A DNA stretch of 64,000 bases. Origin: Melieria omissa (taxonomy: Eukaryota > Arthropoda > Insecta > Diptera > Ulidiidae). The translations under genes were made by a program, and so were the position numbers. The stretch lies in NCBI GenBank assembly GCA_963971225.1, contig OZ020267.1:154867920-154931919 (forward strand), given 5' to 3'. Shown piece after piece: positions 36,501-49,200 of this stretch. The notes under the pieces are model-generated. The model did not search any database and had not been told where the DNA came from. It saw only the letters and a program-made list of their open reading frames with translations. Within the stretch, counting starts at the first letter, position 1; each line of letters opens with the position of its first letter.

Positions 36501-39500
36501 TTAAATTTTACTCATTAAATCCGAGCCACCTCCAGGCGCAACGGGTTAGACGCACACAGCACTTGCGCCCGCCTCCACCCACCCACCCGACGCACACTCA
36601 ATATCATTTCATATTTAAATGACTTCGCACAGACACACGCAGCTACGCGCCTTTCCATGCGGATTGTTCGAGCAAACAAGTGCAGAGCAGCAGCGGCAGC
36701 CACTTCGACGCAAATCTTCAATTAGCAGCAGCACTTTTCAAGTAATTTGCCAGCAATGCGCAGTGCGAATAAAAATCATTCTCGTACTTATTGCCGCGCC
36801 CGCACACGCACCCGCGTCGCATGTTCGCTGGCTGCCTGCGGCACTCGACACGCGCAAGTGGCAAGTGCCGCCGTAATTTGCAGCGAGTGCTTCGAGTGAT
36901 TTTCATTTAATTTTCTCACCTGTCGGCAAACACGCCAGAGCGCGCGCTCCACCAACAAAGAATCATTTACTCTTCCACTTTAGCGCTTCGGTGTGTCGTC
37001 GTTGCCGCTTAGCACAGCAACACCGCAATTTATGGTGAATTGACACACAAACAAAGCAGCCAAAGTGACAGGCAAATGCGCCAGCAATTAGGTAGAAGGA
37101 GGACGCTGCTGACTGTGGTCTCGTTTCTCCTTGAGAAGTAGAGCGGAGACCGATAACTCTCAAACCGAACTGTGCCGGGTTGCCAAGAACTCACAGTGTT
37201 TCGATTAATTATCTCGCGCTTCTCCGTTTCACAACTCCGTTTCAAAAAGTATTGTGGGGTCTTCCAAAACACCACCTGCAGCGAGCAGCCGACTGGATGT
37301 CTGACAGTGGCTGCATCACTTGTTGACTTTAATTTCATTGTTTAGCCGCCGTCGAATAGTTGCCGCCATTTTTCGCGGAAGGTATTCCGGCGCGTACCTA
37401 ACGCAGACCCAAATCGAGAGATGGACTCTTTGTGAACCCGGAATGAGCGTGAAACGAAGAATTCTGCCAGCCGCGCCTGAAGTCTGCTCACATACATACG
37501 ACGGATGCGTGTGTGTGTGTGCGATTGTCCTGTAAATTCGTTTGCGCTGCGGTTTCACTGCGGATTGCGGTTTTGCATTCCATTTGCGAAATGATTGGAA
37601 TTTATGCGTTCAGATTACGTTGGTCTTTATTGGTGTTGCGTACGATTACCGCTGCCAGCTGCCATTACTGCCGATGCTGATACCGCCGCACTGCGCCGAC
37701 TGCACTCTCAACGAAGAAGCGAGTCCTGCCGCCAGCCGTCGCATTCTAATTGCTTCAATTTTGCGCCACAAAAACGCGGTACGCATGGACGGTTGCGGAG
37801 ACAGGCGCACATGTAGCTGACGCGTTCGCCAATTCGATTTCGAATTGATTTGCTAAAAATATCTCATAATTTTCGCCCAGCCACTTCCTGCTTAGCTGCA
37901 GCAATAAATTCACGACTAAGCATGCGTCGGCGACCGCGAACCAACGATGCCATGCAGCACGTTGCGTGCGGCGTGTGGCCTGCGCTCTGCTCATGTGTCT
38001 AATGCGCCAAATCGCCGCAGCACATGCAATGCTTTTTATGGTCGCTACTGCGTGCGTGTTCGGCGAAGCAGATTTATGCGCGCAACTACGAACATTTGGC
38101 GGTCAAGCACCCCGTTCGTCGGCCTCAGCGCACCGCATGCTCCGATGAAATTCCGCGCAATCCCGAGCTCTGCTGCAGACTGCTGTCCTGCAGGGACTAC
38201 GAAACTGCGCAATTTGGTCGCTCAATGGACATGCAACGGGTTGGCTCCGCTCGCTTTGAGGGATCCTGTTGCGAAGGAAATGTTGGAAATAGCCACTGAA
38301 AGATCTAACAAATTTATATTTTGGTGGTTTAATGGACTGGGACGTCCGCTGAAGAAGTCTGCTAAAGAAACTTTTCCTTGACCTTTCAGCCCATTAAATC
38401 ATTAACACAGAAGTAGGATTCAATTCATCTCATCGAATGGCAAAATTACAAAGTAAAGTAAAAATTAACTATGATTTATTTTTAATAACTTTATTCACAA
38501 AATTTAATTTTTTGTAATTTTTTCTGCAAGTTGATTTTGCGCATAATTATTACCAAATCTCGGTACTGATTTTGATTGGCCGGAAATGCTGTCATAGGAG
38601 AACCGAAAATTGACATCATTTCCGGATCCTGTGCGATCAATGCGAGGCAATTGGAAAGAAAATATTGCTACTGCGTCAGCCAACAAATGTCAGCTTTGGC
38701 AGCTGTAACGACAATCGGCAACGCAAATCGCGTTACCTCAACTATGCGCAGCGATAGCAACATATATTTTTGTTGCTATGTTATGTTATTTGTGTCGCAG
38801 CTGATTTCCAATTGAAAGTGAGAAAAGTCAACGTGGCTGCCTGGAACAACATCGCGCAAACTATTTTAAAGAAACATTGAAATTCATTCATTCAGCATTA
38901 CGGAAAACGGCTGCATTCAGTGCAAAACTTTGCGGCCACAAAAATATTAACGGTTTGAACTCAACAGCCCCGAAAACATGGCACGCCATCGCACCGGCAG
39001 CAGTTCCGTGCTGCCACTGCATTAGACCAAACGGCCATGACAGATAGCACAACAGGCGGGCAGCCGCCGGCGCGCGGAGCAGACAGCCGCAAGAGGAGCG
39101 AAACAGTGGAGCGCTTCAACCTCTACTCAAATGCAGCCATTTTAGCTGCAGCGCAACACGAAGTGGCCACGTCTGCCGCGGCGGAGTCCGTGTTGGACGC
39201 ATGTCGTTGCTCGCAGCGGTCATGACGCTCATAAATTCTAAACAAAACTCGGCTGCCAACCAAACTGCAACTACTTTTAATGGGGTTGTTGTTGTTGTTG
39301 TTGTGCTTGCTGTTGCTCTCCGCGCGCTGCCACAATGCGCGTCGCAATAGGGATCCACGGTACCGTGCACCGAGCACCGATAGCGGCAACGGCAACGGCA
39401 ACGTTGAATGTGTTAATTTCCTCAGCGATTAGACGAAAGCTGCCATGGTGGCAGATACGAAACGAAAACGATTGCGGCGCAAATTTTTGCTTTGCGTTCT

Positions 39501-41980
39501 GCAGTCGTTTGCAACGTTCACAAGCGCAACAACAACAAAAGCGACAGTAAAAAACACAGTAGCAGCAGCAACAACCATTGCCGTCGTAAGGCGAAGACGA
39601 ATTTGAAGGACACTTCACGGCGCTGCACAAACTGCAAATGTTTGCAAAAGTAGTTGCAGAAGTTGGCGGCGCTTTTATTTTATGTCAGCCATGCACATTT
39701 CGTGGCATTTTCGTCTTCATTGCCTTTCATGTTGTTTCGATTCTTTTCCTTGTTGCTGCATACAATTATGGCACAAGTGAGCTATGCCCCCAACGCACCC
39801 GACAGCAATGGCAGCAAACGTTGCCATCAGCAGCGATGTACATATGAGTCAATCATACCAGTCGTAGATAGCGAACTGTAAGCGCCAGCAGAGCAGCAAC
39901 AGAGCGCCGCGGTTCACGTTGGCGCCGTCGTTAGAACCCACCAAAGTTCAATGACTTCGCAAACACGTCAGGAACACAACAAACTCGCACACTTGTGGCT
40001 GGTCAGTGCCTCCGCGCCCGGCCACTGCGTTCGAGTTGGATTTGGTTTTGCCTCGTCTGCGGTTGCTCGCTCCGGCACTAAATGAGGGCCAGCCGACGGC
40101 CACTACTGGTGCATTGGTAATGCGCACAGCCCAACCTAAGACAGGACTCCAAGTAGAAGCACCATTTGGTAAAATTTTGTTATTTTCTGGACATTGTTGT
40201 TTCTTTCTTGCCTTCATACTGCAGCTGCTTTGCGAAGCCAGAGAACTCTCTCGAACAAGTGCGGCGCAAGCAGAGGAAGCTACTTTCCTGTTGACGGCAT
40301 TCGACTTAGCGGCGCGGATGACGCTAATTCAATTACAATATTTACTGTTTGGCCAATAAATCGCGTCATTGCTTTTATTACACGTCGAACTGTTTGCTGA
40401 TCCGCCGCCAACCAGACTTTGCCGCCCTCGCTTCTATGTACTCATTGCACTTTTTTAGCCATTTCAAAATTCATAAATTTGTTTGCTTGTGGTTTCCCTT
40501 ACAGTGGTTACTTTTTGCAGTTGCGGCGTTCAACACCCGACCACCAGATTGCCACTGCTGTCGCCGCACAGTGCTGCCACATTTACGATTTATTTGTAGT
40601 TTCTCATGTCCAATGACGATTTGGAGCAATGCTTCTAGATTAACAGGAAAATTGGGGTACGAAAAATGACAGTTGCTGTCAAATGTTCTCTCTTAAATTG
40701 GAACAGGGTGGTTTGCTGCAATTTAAATTTAGAACCAAAAAGTACATCGCCAGTGTGGCAAAAGTATGATAAAGTTTATTTTTGAAACCGAAAATTTGCT
40801 AACAAAAAAGTTGCATACGCTTGTTTTTACATTTCACGTTTGGAATTTATAATAGAAAATATAACATTGTTCACAATATTTGTTTTTTTGCTATTTTATT
40901 TTGAATGCTAACGATGAGGCTGGAAACAATACTACGCACTCCTACTTGCTAAATGCAACCATGCTATTCGGAAGGCACAAATTCTTCTTGGCGTACAGGA
41001 ACAAAGAATTTCGAAGAAGGCTTTCCATACTTACTTTATCTTGTTTGTTGTTGTTGTACATGAGGGGATACATTCATACGAATAAGTAGTTCGTGTGCCC
41101 GAGCGAAACCGAATGCTTTGGTTCCTCTTACCACCACTATCGCCAACAACACGAAACCCTTTTCGTGTTCGTAATATATACGAAACGATTGTGATACGTT
41201 CTCTGCTCACAATACAGAATGTTAACAGCCTAACGGCTTTCTTACTTCTAAGTAAATCTGGCAACACTGCCACTGACTCCTATTATCGCCATTATCCGCC
41301 TGGCTGTTTAATACGCTTTAGGTGCGGACCGCACATGCACTGAATATTGCAGCCGGCGCGCCGTTTCATTATGCGACTTTACGCCACTAACAAAACTGAC
41401 CATTAAGCAAACACGAAATTTCGCCACTTCCGGCAAATCGCCCCTCAACTCCGCCTTTTTTCGTTGTGCTTTCATTTGTTGGTTGTGCGCGTGGTTGGCT
41501 TTGTTGGTATTTCGTGAGGCCTTCCTGTGGTTGTTGCTTTTTGTGTGGGCTTTTTATTTTCCCCACTGCGTTCGGGACGTATTGATTTGGCCCACTCGGC
41601 GACTGGATATTTTGGCAGGCAATCATGAAAAAATTTCGTGGTATTTTCAAGTGTGCGAGTGCGAGTGTGTGTGTAAATTAATAAATTTGCCGCCATTACG
41701 CTCCATTGCGGCTGCAATTGTTGAGTTCGTTGTGCAATTTCAATGAGCCATTGAGAAGAACGCTTTGATGAGCTTATTGCAAATTGCAGCATTTCCAATT
41801 GTTGCCAATTAGAACATATCAAATTAATAAAATTTAGCAAACACTGCGCTTTATTATGCGGTTGAGTTTTTATGTACAAAAATTACAGTTTTAGTTTTAA
41901 TTCAATTGAAAAGCTCCTCATTTGCTTCGACCATTTCGACCGATTGCTGCTTTTTACTTTTAATTACACATTATTTGTAG
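33581..41980. other. Unique non-coding sequence
   Basis: I see no supportable gene. CAA runs lie at 35361-35391 and TTG runs at 39285-39303. The segment from about 40650 to 41280 is more AT-rich than its surroundings and may be an old insertion, but I could not bound it. Overlapping chance frames occur on both strands. Confidence 0.5.
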
Positions 41981-42195
41981 ATGTTTCATTTAATCGCAGC
42001 AATATTTTCCCCAAAACAAAACCGCGCAGACGCATTCAAGTGGATGTGCTAAGCAGCAAGAAGCGGCCCCAAGTCCGAGCCACAATCGAATCGGGCAATG
42101 CTCCACAGCTGCCCAGTGCCCACTTCCCATTGCTCACCGGGCGAAACGGCCACATGCAGCGCAGAAGAATTGCAAATTCTGCCCACGTACGCTGA
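41981..42195 (+). CDS. Possible terminal exon, unknown protein (low confidence)
   Basis: A pyrimidine-rich tract ending TTATTTGTAG precedes 41981. If this is a splice acceptor, the frame entered with two leading bases stays open for 70 codons and stops at TGA 42193-42195. An AATAAA lies at 42250-42255, about 55 bases after the stop, where a poly(A) signal would be expected. The predicted segment is basic in its first half (KPRRRIQVDVLSSKKRPQVR) and has no domain I know. It could equally be a chance frame. There is no upstream exon I can pair with it. The support is the coincidence of acceptor, frame and poly(A) signal, each of which is weak alone. Confidence 0.2.
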
Positions 42196-42255
42196 ATCCG
42201 CCCAGTACACGTGCGTGCATCTACTTATTTTGCTATTATATGCTCGAATAATAAA

Positions 42256-43488
42256 AGCCCAAGTGGCGACGATGCAGGGGTCGCCGAAGGTGCAGTGCTG
42301 CTTTGACCGCTGGCGCGCGCACTGGTTAGTGGCTTTCGTGGGATTTTATCTTTTATTGCGTAACCAGCAGGAAGCAACAACAACGCTAGCGAGAGGCACA
42401 TTAAAAAGCGATGGTAAAAACGACAGTGTTGCATAAAGTTATGCAGCGGGGCGCCGTAGGCCGGCAGGGCGCGGAGTGGCCAACCAAGCGGCTTAAAGGT
42501 TTACAAAGTTACCGCTCACTTTGTCGGCGCTCTGCCGCCACGCGCACTTTTCCCATCCCGCATACACACACGCACGCACAAAACGGACATCATCGAGTCC
42601 TTAAAAAGGATAAGCGCAAGCCGCCTGCTGTGCGCTGTGCCACCGGCCAACCGAGCAACGACCATTTTAATGTCACTTCGGACACACAAACCCACACACA
42701 CACACACACAATTCGCACAATTCCCACAAGTGCTGAAGGCATCAGCTGTATTCCTGAGATCCAGTCCAAACGCAGCCGGACTTTTAATACAAATATAATG
42801 TTTTCGTGAATGGGCAAGAAGGCGCCAATGCGAATGGAAGCACCAGTAACAACAGCCGTAGCCCAAACCCTGTCGGCAGACTTGCAGGAAATGATGGAGC
42901 ATTTAGTTAGGCGCTGCAATGCATTAGCGGCATTCACGCCTTATTGATGTCGTTGTGCAAATTGTCCCCGAAGCGTGAACAGCCTCATCGCACTTTCGCG
43001 CTCCGTTGCATTGAATTTCGCACGAGATGCTTCTCGACCCCCGCTCTTTCACTTCAATGACGCTTCGGCGGTACAGTTTTTGTGCTGGTGTGTGCGCCGT
43101 CCATGTTTTCCTACTCCGCGTGCTGTGTTGGTTGATTGTATGCGCTGCTTTTCTATTATGCTGCATAGTAAAATTTAATTGTTTTATAATAAGGTGCGAG
43201 GGCTCCACTGCTCGGTTTCCCATTGCATTATTTTTATTTTGCGCTGCTGCTGTTGCCGGGTTTGCGGTAACGGCCGTCGCTGGTTGAGTGTGCTGCAGCA
43301 ATGCAAATGGTAACGTTACGGTCGGTTTTGAAGACTTCACACTTCATGCTGCCAACTCTACACACTAAACACTACTAAAACTCTACAATTCAAAGTATCC
43401 ACGTAGAGCCAAGTAACTTGGATTAATGCCAGTAATCCAAAAATTAATTATTATTATATTTTTTTCTTCATATTTTTCGCATCTCGAG
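42256..43488. other. Non-coding interval before candidate exon
   Basis: No gene recognised. An AC run lies at 42692-42711. The last 60 bases, AT-rich and then pyrimidine-rich, would form the 3' end of an intron if the exon at 43489 is real. Confidence 0.45.
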
Positions 43489-43584
43489 GATCACTGACTG
43501 ATCTCAAGAAAACTGCGCCTTCAAGTGCTTCTAAAAAAGCTTACAAGGAGCTAATTCACGAGTTCAATAAAATCTTCGGATTAC
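43489..43584 (+). CDS. Candidate internal (cassette-type) coding exon, unknown gene
   Basis: A T-rich tract (43455-43480) leads to an acceptor ATCTCGAG ending at 43488. The exon is 96 nt and ends at a consensus donor, GTAAGT (43585-43590). One frame is open throughout. It takes two leading bases, then 31 codons beginning SLTDLKKTAPSSASKKAYKE and ending LIHEFNKIFGL, and leaves one base over. Both ends are therefore phase 1 and the length is a multiple of three, so the exon could be included or skipped without shifting frame. The composition (Lys-rich, a Ser/Ala linker, then an amphipathic segment with Tyr, Phe and Leu) looks like protein rather than translated intergenic DNA. If the donor were not used, the frame would end nine codons later at a TGA. 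I do not recognise the protein. No neighbouring exon is identified, so it would sit in a long intron. Confidence 0.5.
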
Positions 43585-45050
43585 GTAAGTGTTGTACAGT
43601 ACTGGGGGCTTGATAAAATGTTTTGTTAGTGGCATTGAGCGGAAGGTTGAGGCTAATTTCGAGTTTGGCAGTTGTGCGGCCAAGAAATCAACAGAGAATT
43701 CGATTTTTCCTCATAACTTATTGACAGCTCAGCTCACTTCTATTGATTTGCAGACAGGTTGAAGCGTCTTTTAGCAAACAATAGTTGCAATTTTCGGAAT
43801 TTCCACTCATTCATTTTGGTTTATTCAAACTGAAGGCTCAATCGAGTTGACCGCAACACTCGACTGTAGCGTGCGAAAAAGTTAGCGAGCAAATTATGTA
43901 CTGCAAAATTCATGTGGTCAGCGACATACCAGCCATAATGGGTGTGGTTTATGAATAATGCATAGCGGAAACTGAATTGCAATGCCAACTTTTCGCACCT
44001 CGCCCCTCCCGGCGAACACTTTTTCGCTGTGCATTTTTGCGAGCAACTATTTAGCACACAAGCTGCTGCAATTGGCAATTCCACAGCGCGAGCAGCAAAA
44101 AGTGCAATTAGTGATTTTTGTGTGCGAAATGCAGACAAAAACGCCGCATTAATTTTACGCAACGTGAAAAGCGGCCAACAGAGATACTTGCGGTACTTGT
44201 GCTTGTTCAACAGTCGACAACAACAGCGTCTACACGGCTGAGCGCGCAATGAAAATAGAACCAAATGAAAATAAACTCGCGCTCGGGCCACCGCTCGCAG
44301 CTGCCGTCACTGCCAGCAGCGTTGCTGGCGCTGACGCCCTGCCGCGCTCGAAATGAATTTTAGCGACGTAAGTTGGACGGCGAGAGGCGACGGCAGACGT
44401 CTGCCCGGCGAGGCAGTTGCAATTGATAAGATAAGCTCATATTCGCCCCTCGCTCCGCTTGCCGCATTTCTATTTTCCTTTATTCCTGCACGCCACTTTG
44501 ACTTTACAAGTTTTACGCTGCTGCGGCCCCTCTCCGCCCTCCGCTCTCCGCCACCACATAATCCGCCAAAGTGCCATTGGTCCCTGTGTCGCTGAGCTTG
44601 TCGGCGCCTAAGCCTATGCTTTGATTACGGCGTTATCGTCGCCGTCGCCGTTTGTCTATTTTCAGTTCATGCCGCTATGTCAATCTGTCAGCCAGTCGGC
44701 GTTCGCGAGTTCATTCAGCTTTGCTTATCTATTATTTTATGTGCTGCCGCTCTGCCTAACCGCCCATCGCTCGCCGTCGCGCGCTCAAAGCGTCTGGCGG
44801 GAATGGGTAATTGTTTGTTGGTAAATAAATTCATCATTTGAAGTTGAAAAGCGCGGAGCAACTTTTTCATCTGCTTTGATCTGAAAGTGGAAAAGTTTCA
44901 CGTATTTCGCACGCCACCACACTCACACACACACACACACACGCACACATTTTTGCATAAGCAACTTCAGCTGCGCAGGAGTGACTTAACAGCCTAGACT
45001 CAAGTGCTGCTGCCAGTGGCCGTCTCAATGTGCTTCTGCTTGTTACTCTG

Positions 45051-45051
<1 letters not shown>

Positions 45052-45119
<68 letters not shown>

Positions 45120-45120
45120 G
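45052..45120. repeat. Trinucleotide microsatellite (TTG)23
   Basis: Twenty-three uninterrupted TTG units, followed by CTGCTG. It produces an artefactual poly-leucine open frame on the + strand (45052-45354), which I do not treat as a gene. Confidence 0.95.
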
Positions 45121-46217
45121 CTGCTGCTTGCTGAGCAACCCAGTTTTATCAGTTTGGAAACTAAACTTCAACTAAGACAATGCTTCGCCTTAATCAGTTT
45201 TGAGTTTGTGCGCGGACTTTTCGAGCTCTTCTCTTGCTCTCGCTCTGTGCCACTCTCTCGTTTGTGCACTTTCTCCTCTTTGTTCTTGCTAATAATTTTC
45301 ATTTTTGGCTACAGCTGCGAAACCACCCTTTCCGGTGGCGCCAAAAGTGCGTAAACCGATTCGTCTGATGTCTGAATTCTAGGTAACTACTTTTTACACA
45401 AAAGCAACACAAACTCTCCTTTGACAAATTATTTCTCTTCACGAACACTTTTACATTTCAACATTTTAATTTCTGCTTCATTTCAACTTTCGCTTTAATC
45501 ACCGCTCGCTCGTTCGTTCGGCGTTCGCCCAGCCACCTGATCGACTCCACAACGAATTCCAGAGTATCTCTTAATCTGCACTCGATAACGTTGAAGTTAT
45601 CCCCTCCTTCGGCCCCGAAACAGCGTTCATCGTGCAGCATCACTTCGCATTGTCGCCGTCTTCAGCTACGCTCGGTAATTAAGTGCATTTCTGTTGACGT
45701 TCCCTCGCGCAAAAGTTTCGAACGGACTTTCGCCTTCCTGCTGTCGTTACTCGGCCGACATCTTCTGCCGCCGCGGCCTCTACGTTTTTAAGTCTTCTTT
45801 TTGCTTTTGCTTACTTTTGTTTTCAATTTCTCCACAAAACTTTGTGCAACTTTCTATGAAAACGGATTTAATTATGTAATGGAACCATGATAAATCATGA
45901 TAACCGTCGAGTCTCTTAGTACAACTCCGAGACACAGCAAATTCCAGCCAACTGTTGACAGTCCCGAACTCAATACTCAAGTGCGATTGCACTGCAGTCC
46001 TCTCTCCTCTGTCCTCACGAACTGGCGGCTCATTTTTCATTTGCTCTTCCCGTTTAAAGCACGATGCCCCTAATAACCCACTTGGAGTGAGCCACCCACT
46101 CCATGCACCTTGCTCGTTGCACCTCGCACTCACTTGTTCCCACGGCATGACAACTCGTTTAAAAAACAATAACTGACACACGGCAACGCAGACGCAATGT
46201 TTCTGTATGTTTCCTAT

Positions 46218-46255
46218 ACACACACACACTCACACACACACACACACACACACAC
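46218..46255. repeat. Dinucleotide microsatellite (AC)n
   Basis: About nineteen AC/CA units interrupted by a single T at 46230. Confidence 0.95.
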
Positions 46256-49200
46256 TGGCAAGAGCAGGACGCCTGGCCTTATCCTGTCATCGCTCTGTCG
46301 CGACAAGGACAAACAAGTTGCGTTGCGGTGTGTTGCAGTTTTTCCACTTTTCCTGCGTAGTTGGAGCAGTCGCTGATAAAAACCAAATCCCCAACTAAAA
46401 ATCCCTCAACATCCATTAAAATAAAATTAATTTCAGTTTTCTCACTACATCCAACTGCTGCCACTCGGCTGCGGCCTTCTTGCCTGTTTTACCGCAAAAT
46501 TCGTTTTCCTGCTCCTTTTTTGCAAATTACAAAAAGATTGACTTTCGAAAAGGATAAAGCATAATGCTTTTCGCATTTACCCGCAGCGGAGACGCGTCGC
46601 TCTGTGCCTCTTCTTCGTACTTATGTGCGCACATACTTTCAAGCCAACAACAGGGATTAGATTGAGCTGGGAAGAGTTTAAAATGCCGTTAAAGGCGATC
46701 GAGCCGTGTTTTGGGTCAATGTCATTATTTGAAATTTGCCATTTCGCAACACATTAGACTGACTAGTCACCTCGCCAATCGACGCTTCAGGCGAGTACCA
46801 GCAGCAATATGCACTCAGGCGCCGGCGAGCGATACAACAACGCCGCACTTGAACATTGATTTGCCTTTGACTTTATGCTTCGCTGAGCACTTTCGTTCTC
46901 AGCTCACTGACTCAAAACTCGCTACTTGCCCGCCCGTCTGCTAAGAGATTACAACTACACAACTACGGCTTCTGCTCTTCAGAGCATCAAGGCAAACGTG
47001 CGCAATATTCCAATGCATCGAACGAGCTCTTGAACTTCGTCGCGATGTACTGGCGCGTCGAACTCATTGTCAGAGTGTTGCGCAATCAGCCTTCTTCCCT
47101 CGCAGCTAAATCACAGCGCAGCACAAAGATAAGAGTTCATTTGTATCAGCCTCGACTGGGATTTCATTTCTGCATATTTGCACTCACACACACCCACACA
47201 CTCACCTTGACTTGGCATCAGTGCAACTATGCAGCACACGTCATGCGCCGTTTGCTTAAGAAATAAAGCAAGTCGACAAGTGGCGTCAAAGTGCACATTT
47301 AAAGTAAAGTCGTTGCAAGCAATAAAACGCATTGGCAACAGTACTGCTCACCAACTGCCTTAACAATGCGCGTCACGCTTACAGCAGTCGTTCGTCTTGC
47401 TTCTGCCATTTCCCTGCTGCCAGCCAATGCAAATCATAATTGCCCCCGCCGTGTGCCCTCCGCTCGTTGCAAGGAGTCGCGAAAATAAAACAAATATATA
47501 AAAAGTCAGACTACTCGGGTCGGTGGTTCGAACTTTGCACCACCAACAAGCAACATGTCGCAGCTGAGCAAACGGGTTAAGTGGGGCCAGACTCCCAACT
47601 CCCCCAAAAGGTATCAACCGCTCATCGGTAGACCGACAGGCGTGCGGAGACGGCAGAATTAGTTTTCCCAGTCACACTCATTACACCTGGTTTGCGTCGT
47701 AGCAAACTTCCCGGCCCGACAGAGCGGCGCACAGCAACGCTTATAATATTTTGCAACTTTTAATGGCAACATTTTGCTATAGCGGCAGCTACTTTCATCT
47801 TTCGAAATGCACAAATTTGAACTGCACCGAAACCAAAAAACTTAGCTTCTTTTCGTCGCGTTTCTTTGAGGTCTGGCAATTCTATCACTGTGCTTTATCG
47901 CATGCACTTGTTGAATGTTGATTGTAGTGAAGTGAGGAAACAAAATGCTGTGATGTTCACAGGACGAAGTTTATTAGGGGAATGAAAAAATATTTCAATT
48001 TAAATTTCAAACATATGAATTTCAAACAAAGGATTCCAAGGATCCGAACAGTTTATACAGTGAGGACATATGCATAGTGTTTATGTTATCTCAACACTTT
48101 CACTTCATTAAAACATTGTACATCTATATTTGATATTTGGATTTGGATACAGAACACTGAGCCATCCCATTTGACCACACCAGAGGAAAACATTGCTGAG
48201 CATTCTGTGAGCTTCCAAATATAAAAAGATGTACATACAATTTGCCTCAGATTCGTGCGTATCGCCAACAAATTGTGAAAGCCATCCACAACTGTTCATA
48301 CAAGAAAAACTTTTCAGGCGCGCACATTTTCGCTTTTATTATTTTATTACAAGGTAATTGCTCGACTCGAGAGACACTCCGACATGTGAACTTTCACACA
48401 TTTTAAGCTCATCTCCCTCCCCTCACCCACACGCTACGCCAAACTTGGACACACACTGCTGGCCACAACTGATGTAACTCCATTTTACGGCGCATTAACC
48501 ACACATCAACTCCGCGCCGTAGCTCCACTTACACCTCACACAAGCTGCCACACAAATCAGTAACGGCACAGTCTGGCGCTCCGAACTTTCAACTAATCTG
48601 TTGCCCAGATTTTTGCAAACACAAACAGCAAATTTCCGGCAGCAACCACCACCGGCCCAGTGATAAAAAATGTGTACTTGTTTGATTGTACTCTGGGGTC
48701 CAATAAATTATACATGAAGCCTTAATAAAACAACATTCCGCCGCCACTCGGCTGGGTGCAGGTCTGCACTGTCGCCAAATACACAAGAAGCCCTCAAAGT
48801 CAAAAAGTGCTGCGACGGCGACTGAAGCAGCCGGCGCGAGCTGAAAACAATGAATCCTCAACATGGCAGCAACACGAATAAGAAACCATAACTGGTTACA
48901 CTGAGCGAACGATGCGATGTCACTTGCAACAAAGCCAGATCGGCGAAGGCTGCAGCATCTACAGCAACAATAACCAGTCAACTACAGGCAAATAAAGCGG
49001 ACAAGGAACTCAATGCCACGACCGTCAAAAGCGGTGTGCGGAGCCGAGCAGAGCGCACGACAAAGTTAAAAGTGCCACTTGTGTTGCTGCATGTCCTCCA
49101 CCATACGTCCCGTTCATTCGTTCGTCACGCACTCTCTCTCTCTTTCTCGCACTCACTGTCATGTATAGACAGCACTTAAGCTTGTCTCTATGATGAGAAT

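Noticed and set aside
40650..41280. AT-rich patch with CAGTGTGGC and inverted CAGTGTTGCC near its edges
   Set aside because: End similarity is short and no target duplication of any usual length is present.
45052..45354. Frame beginning with a long poly-leucine run
   Set aside because: It is a translation of the (TTG)23 microsatellite.
47515..47560. tRNA B-box-like GGTTCGAAC
   Set aside because: No A box at the right distance and no cloverleaf could be drawn.
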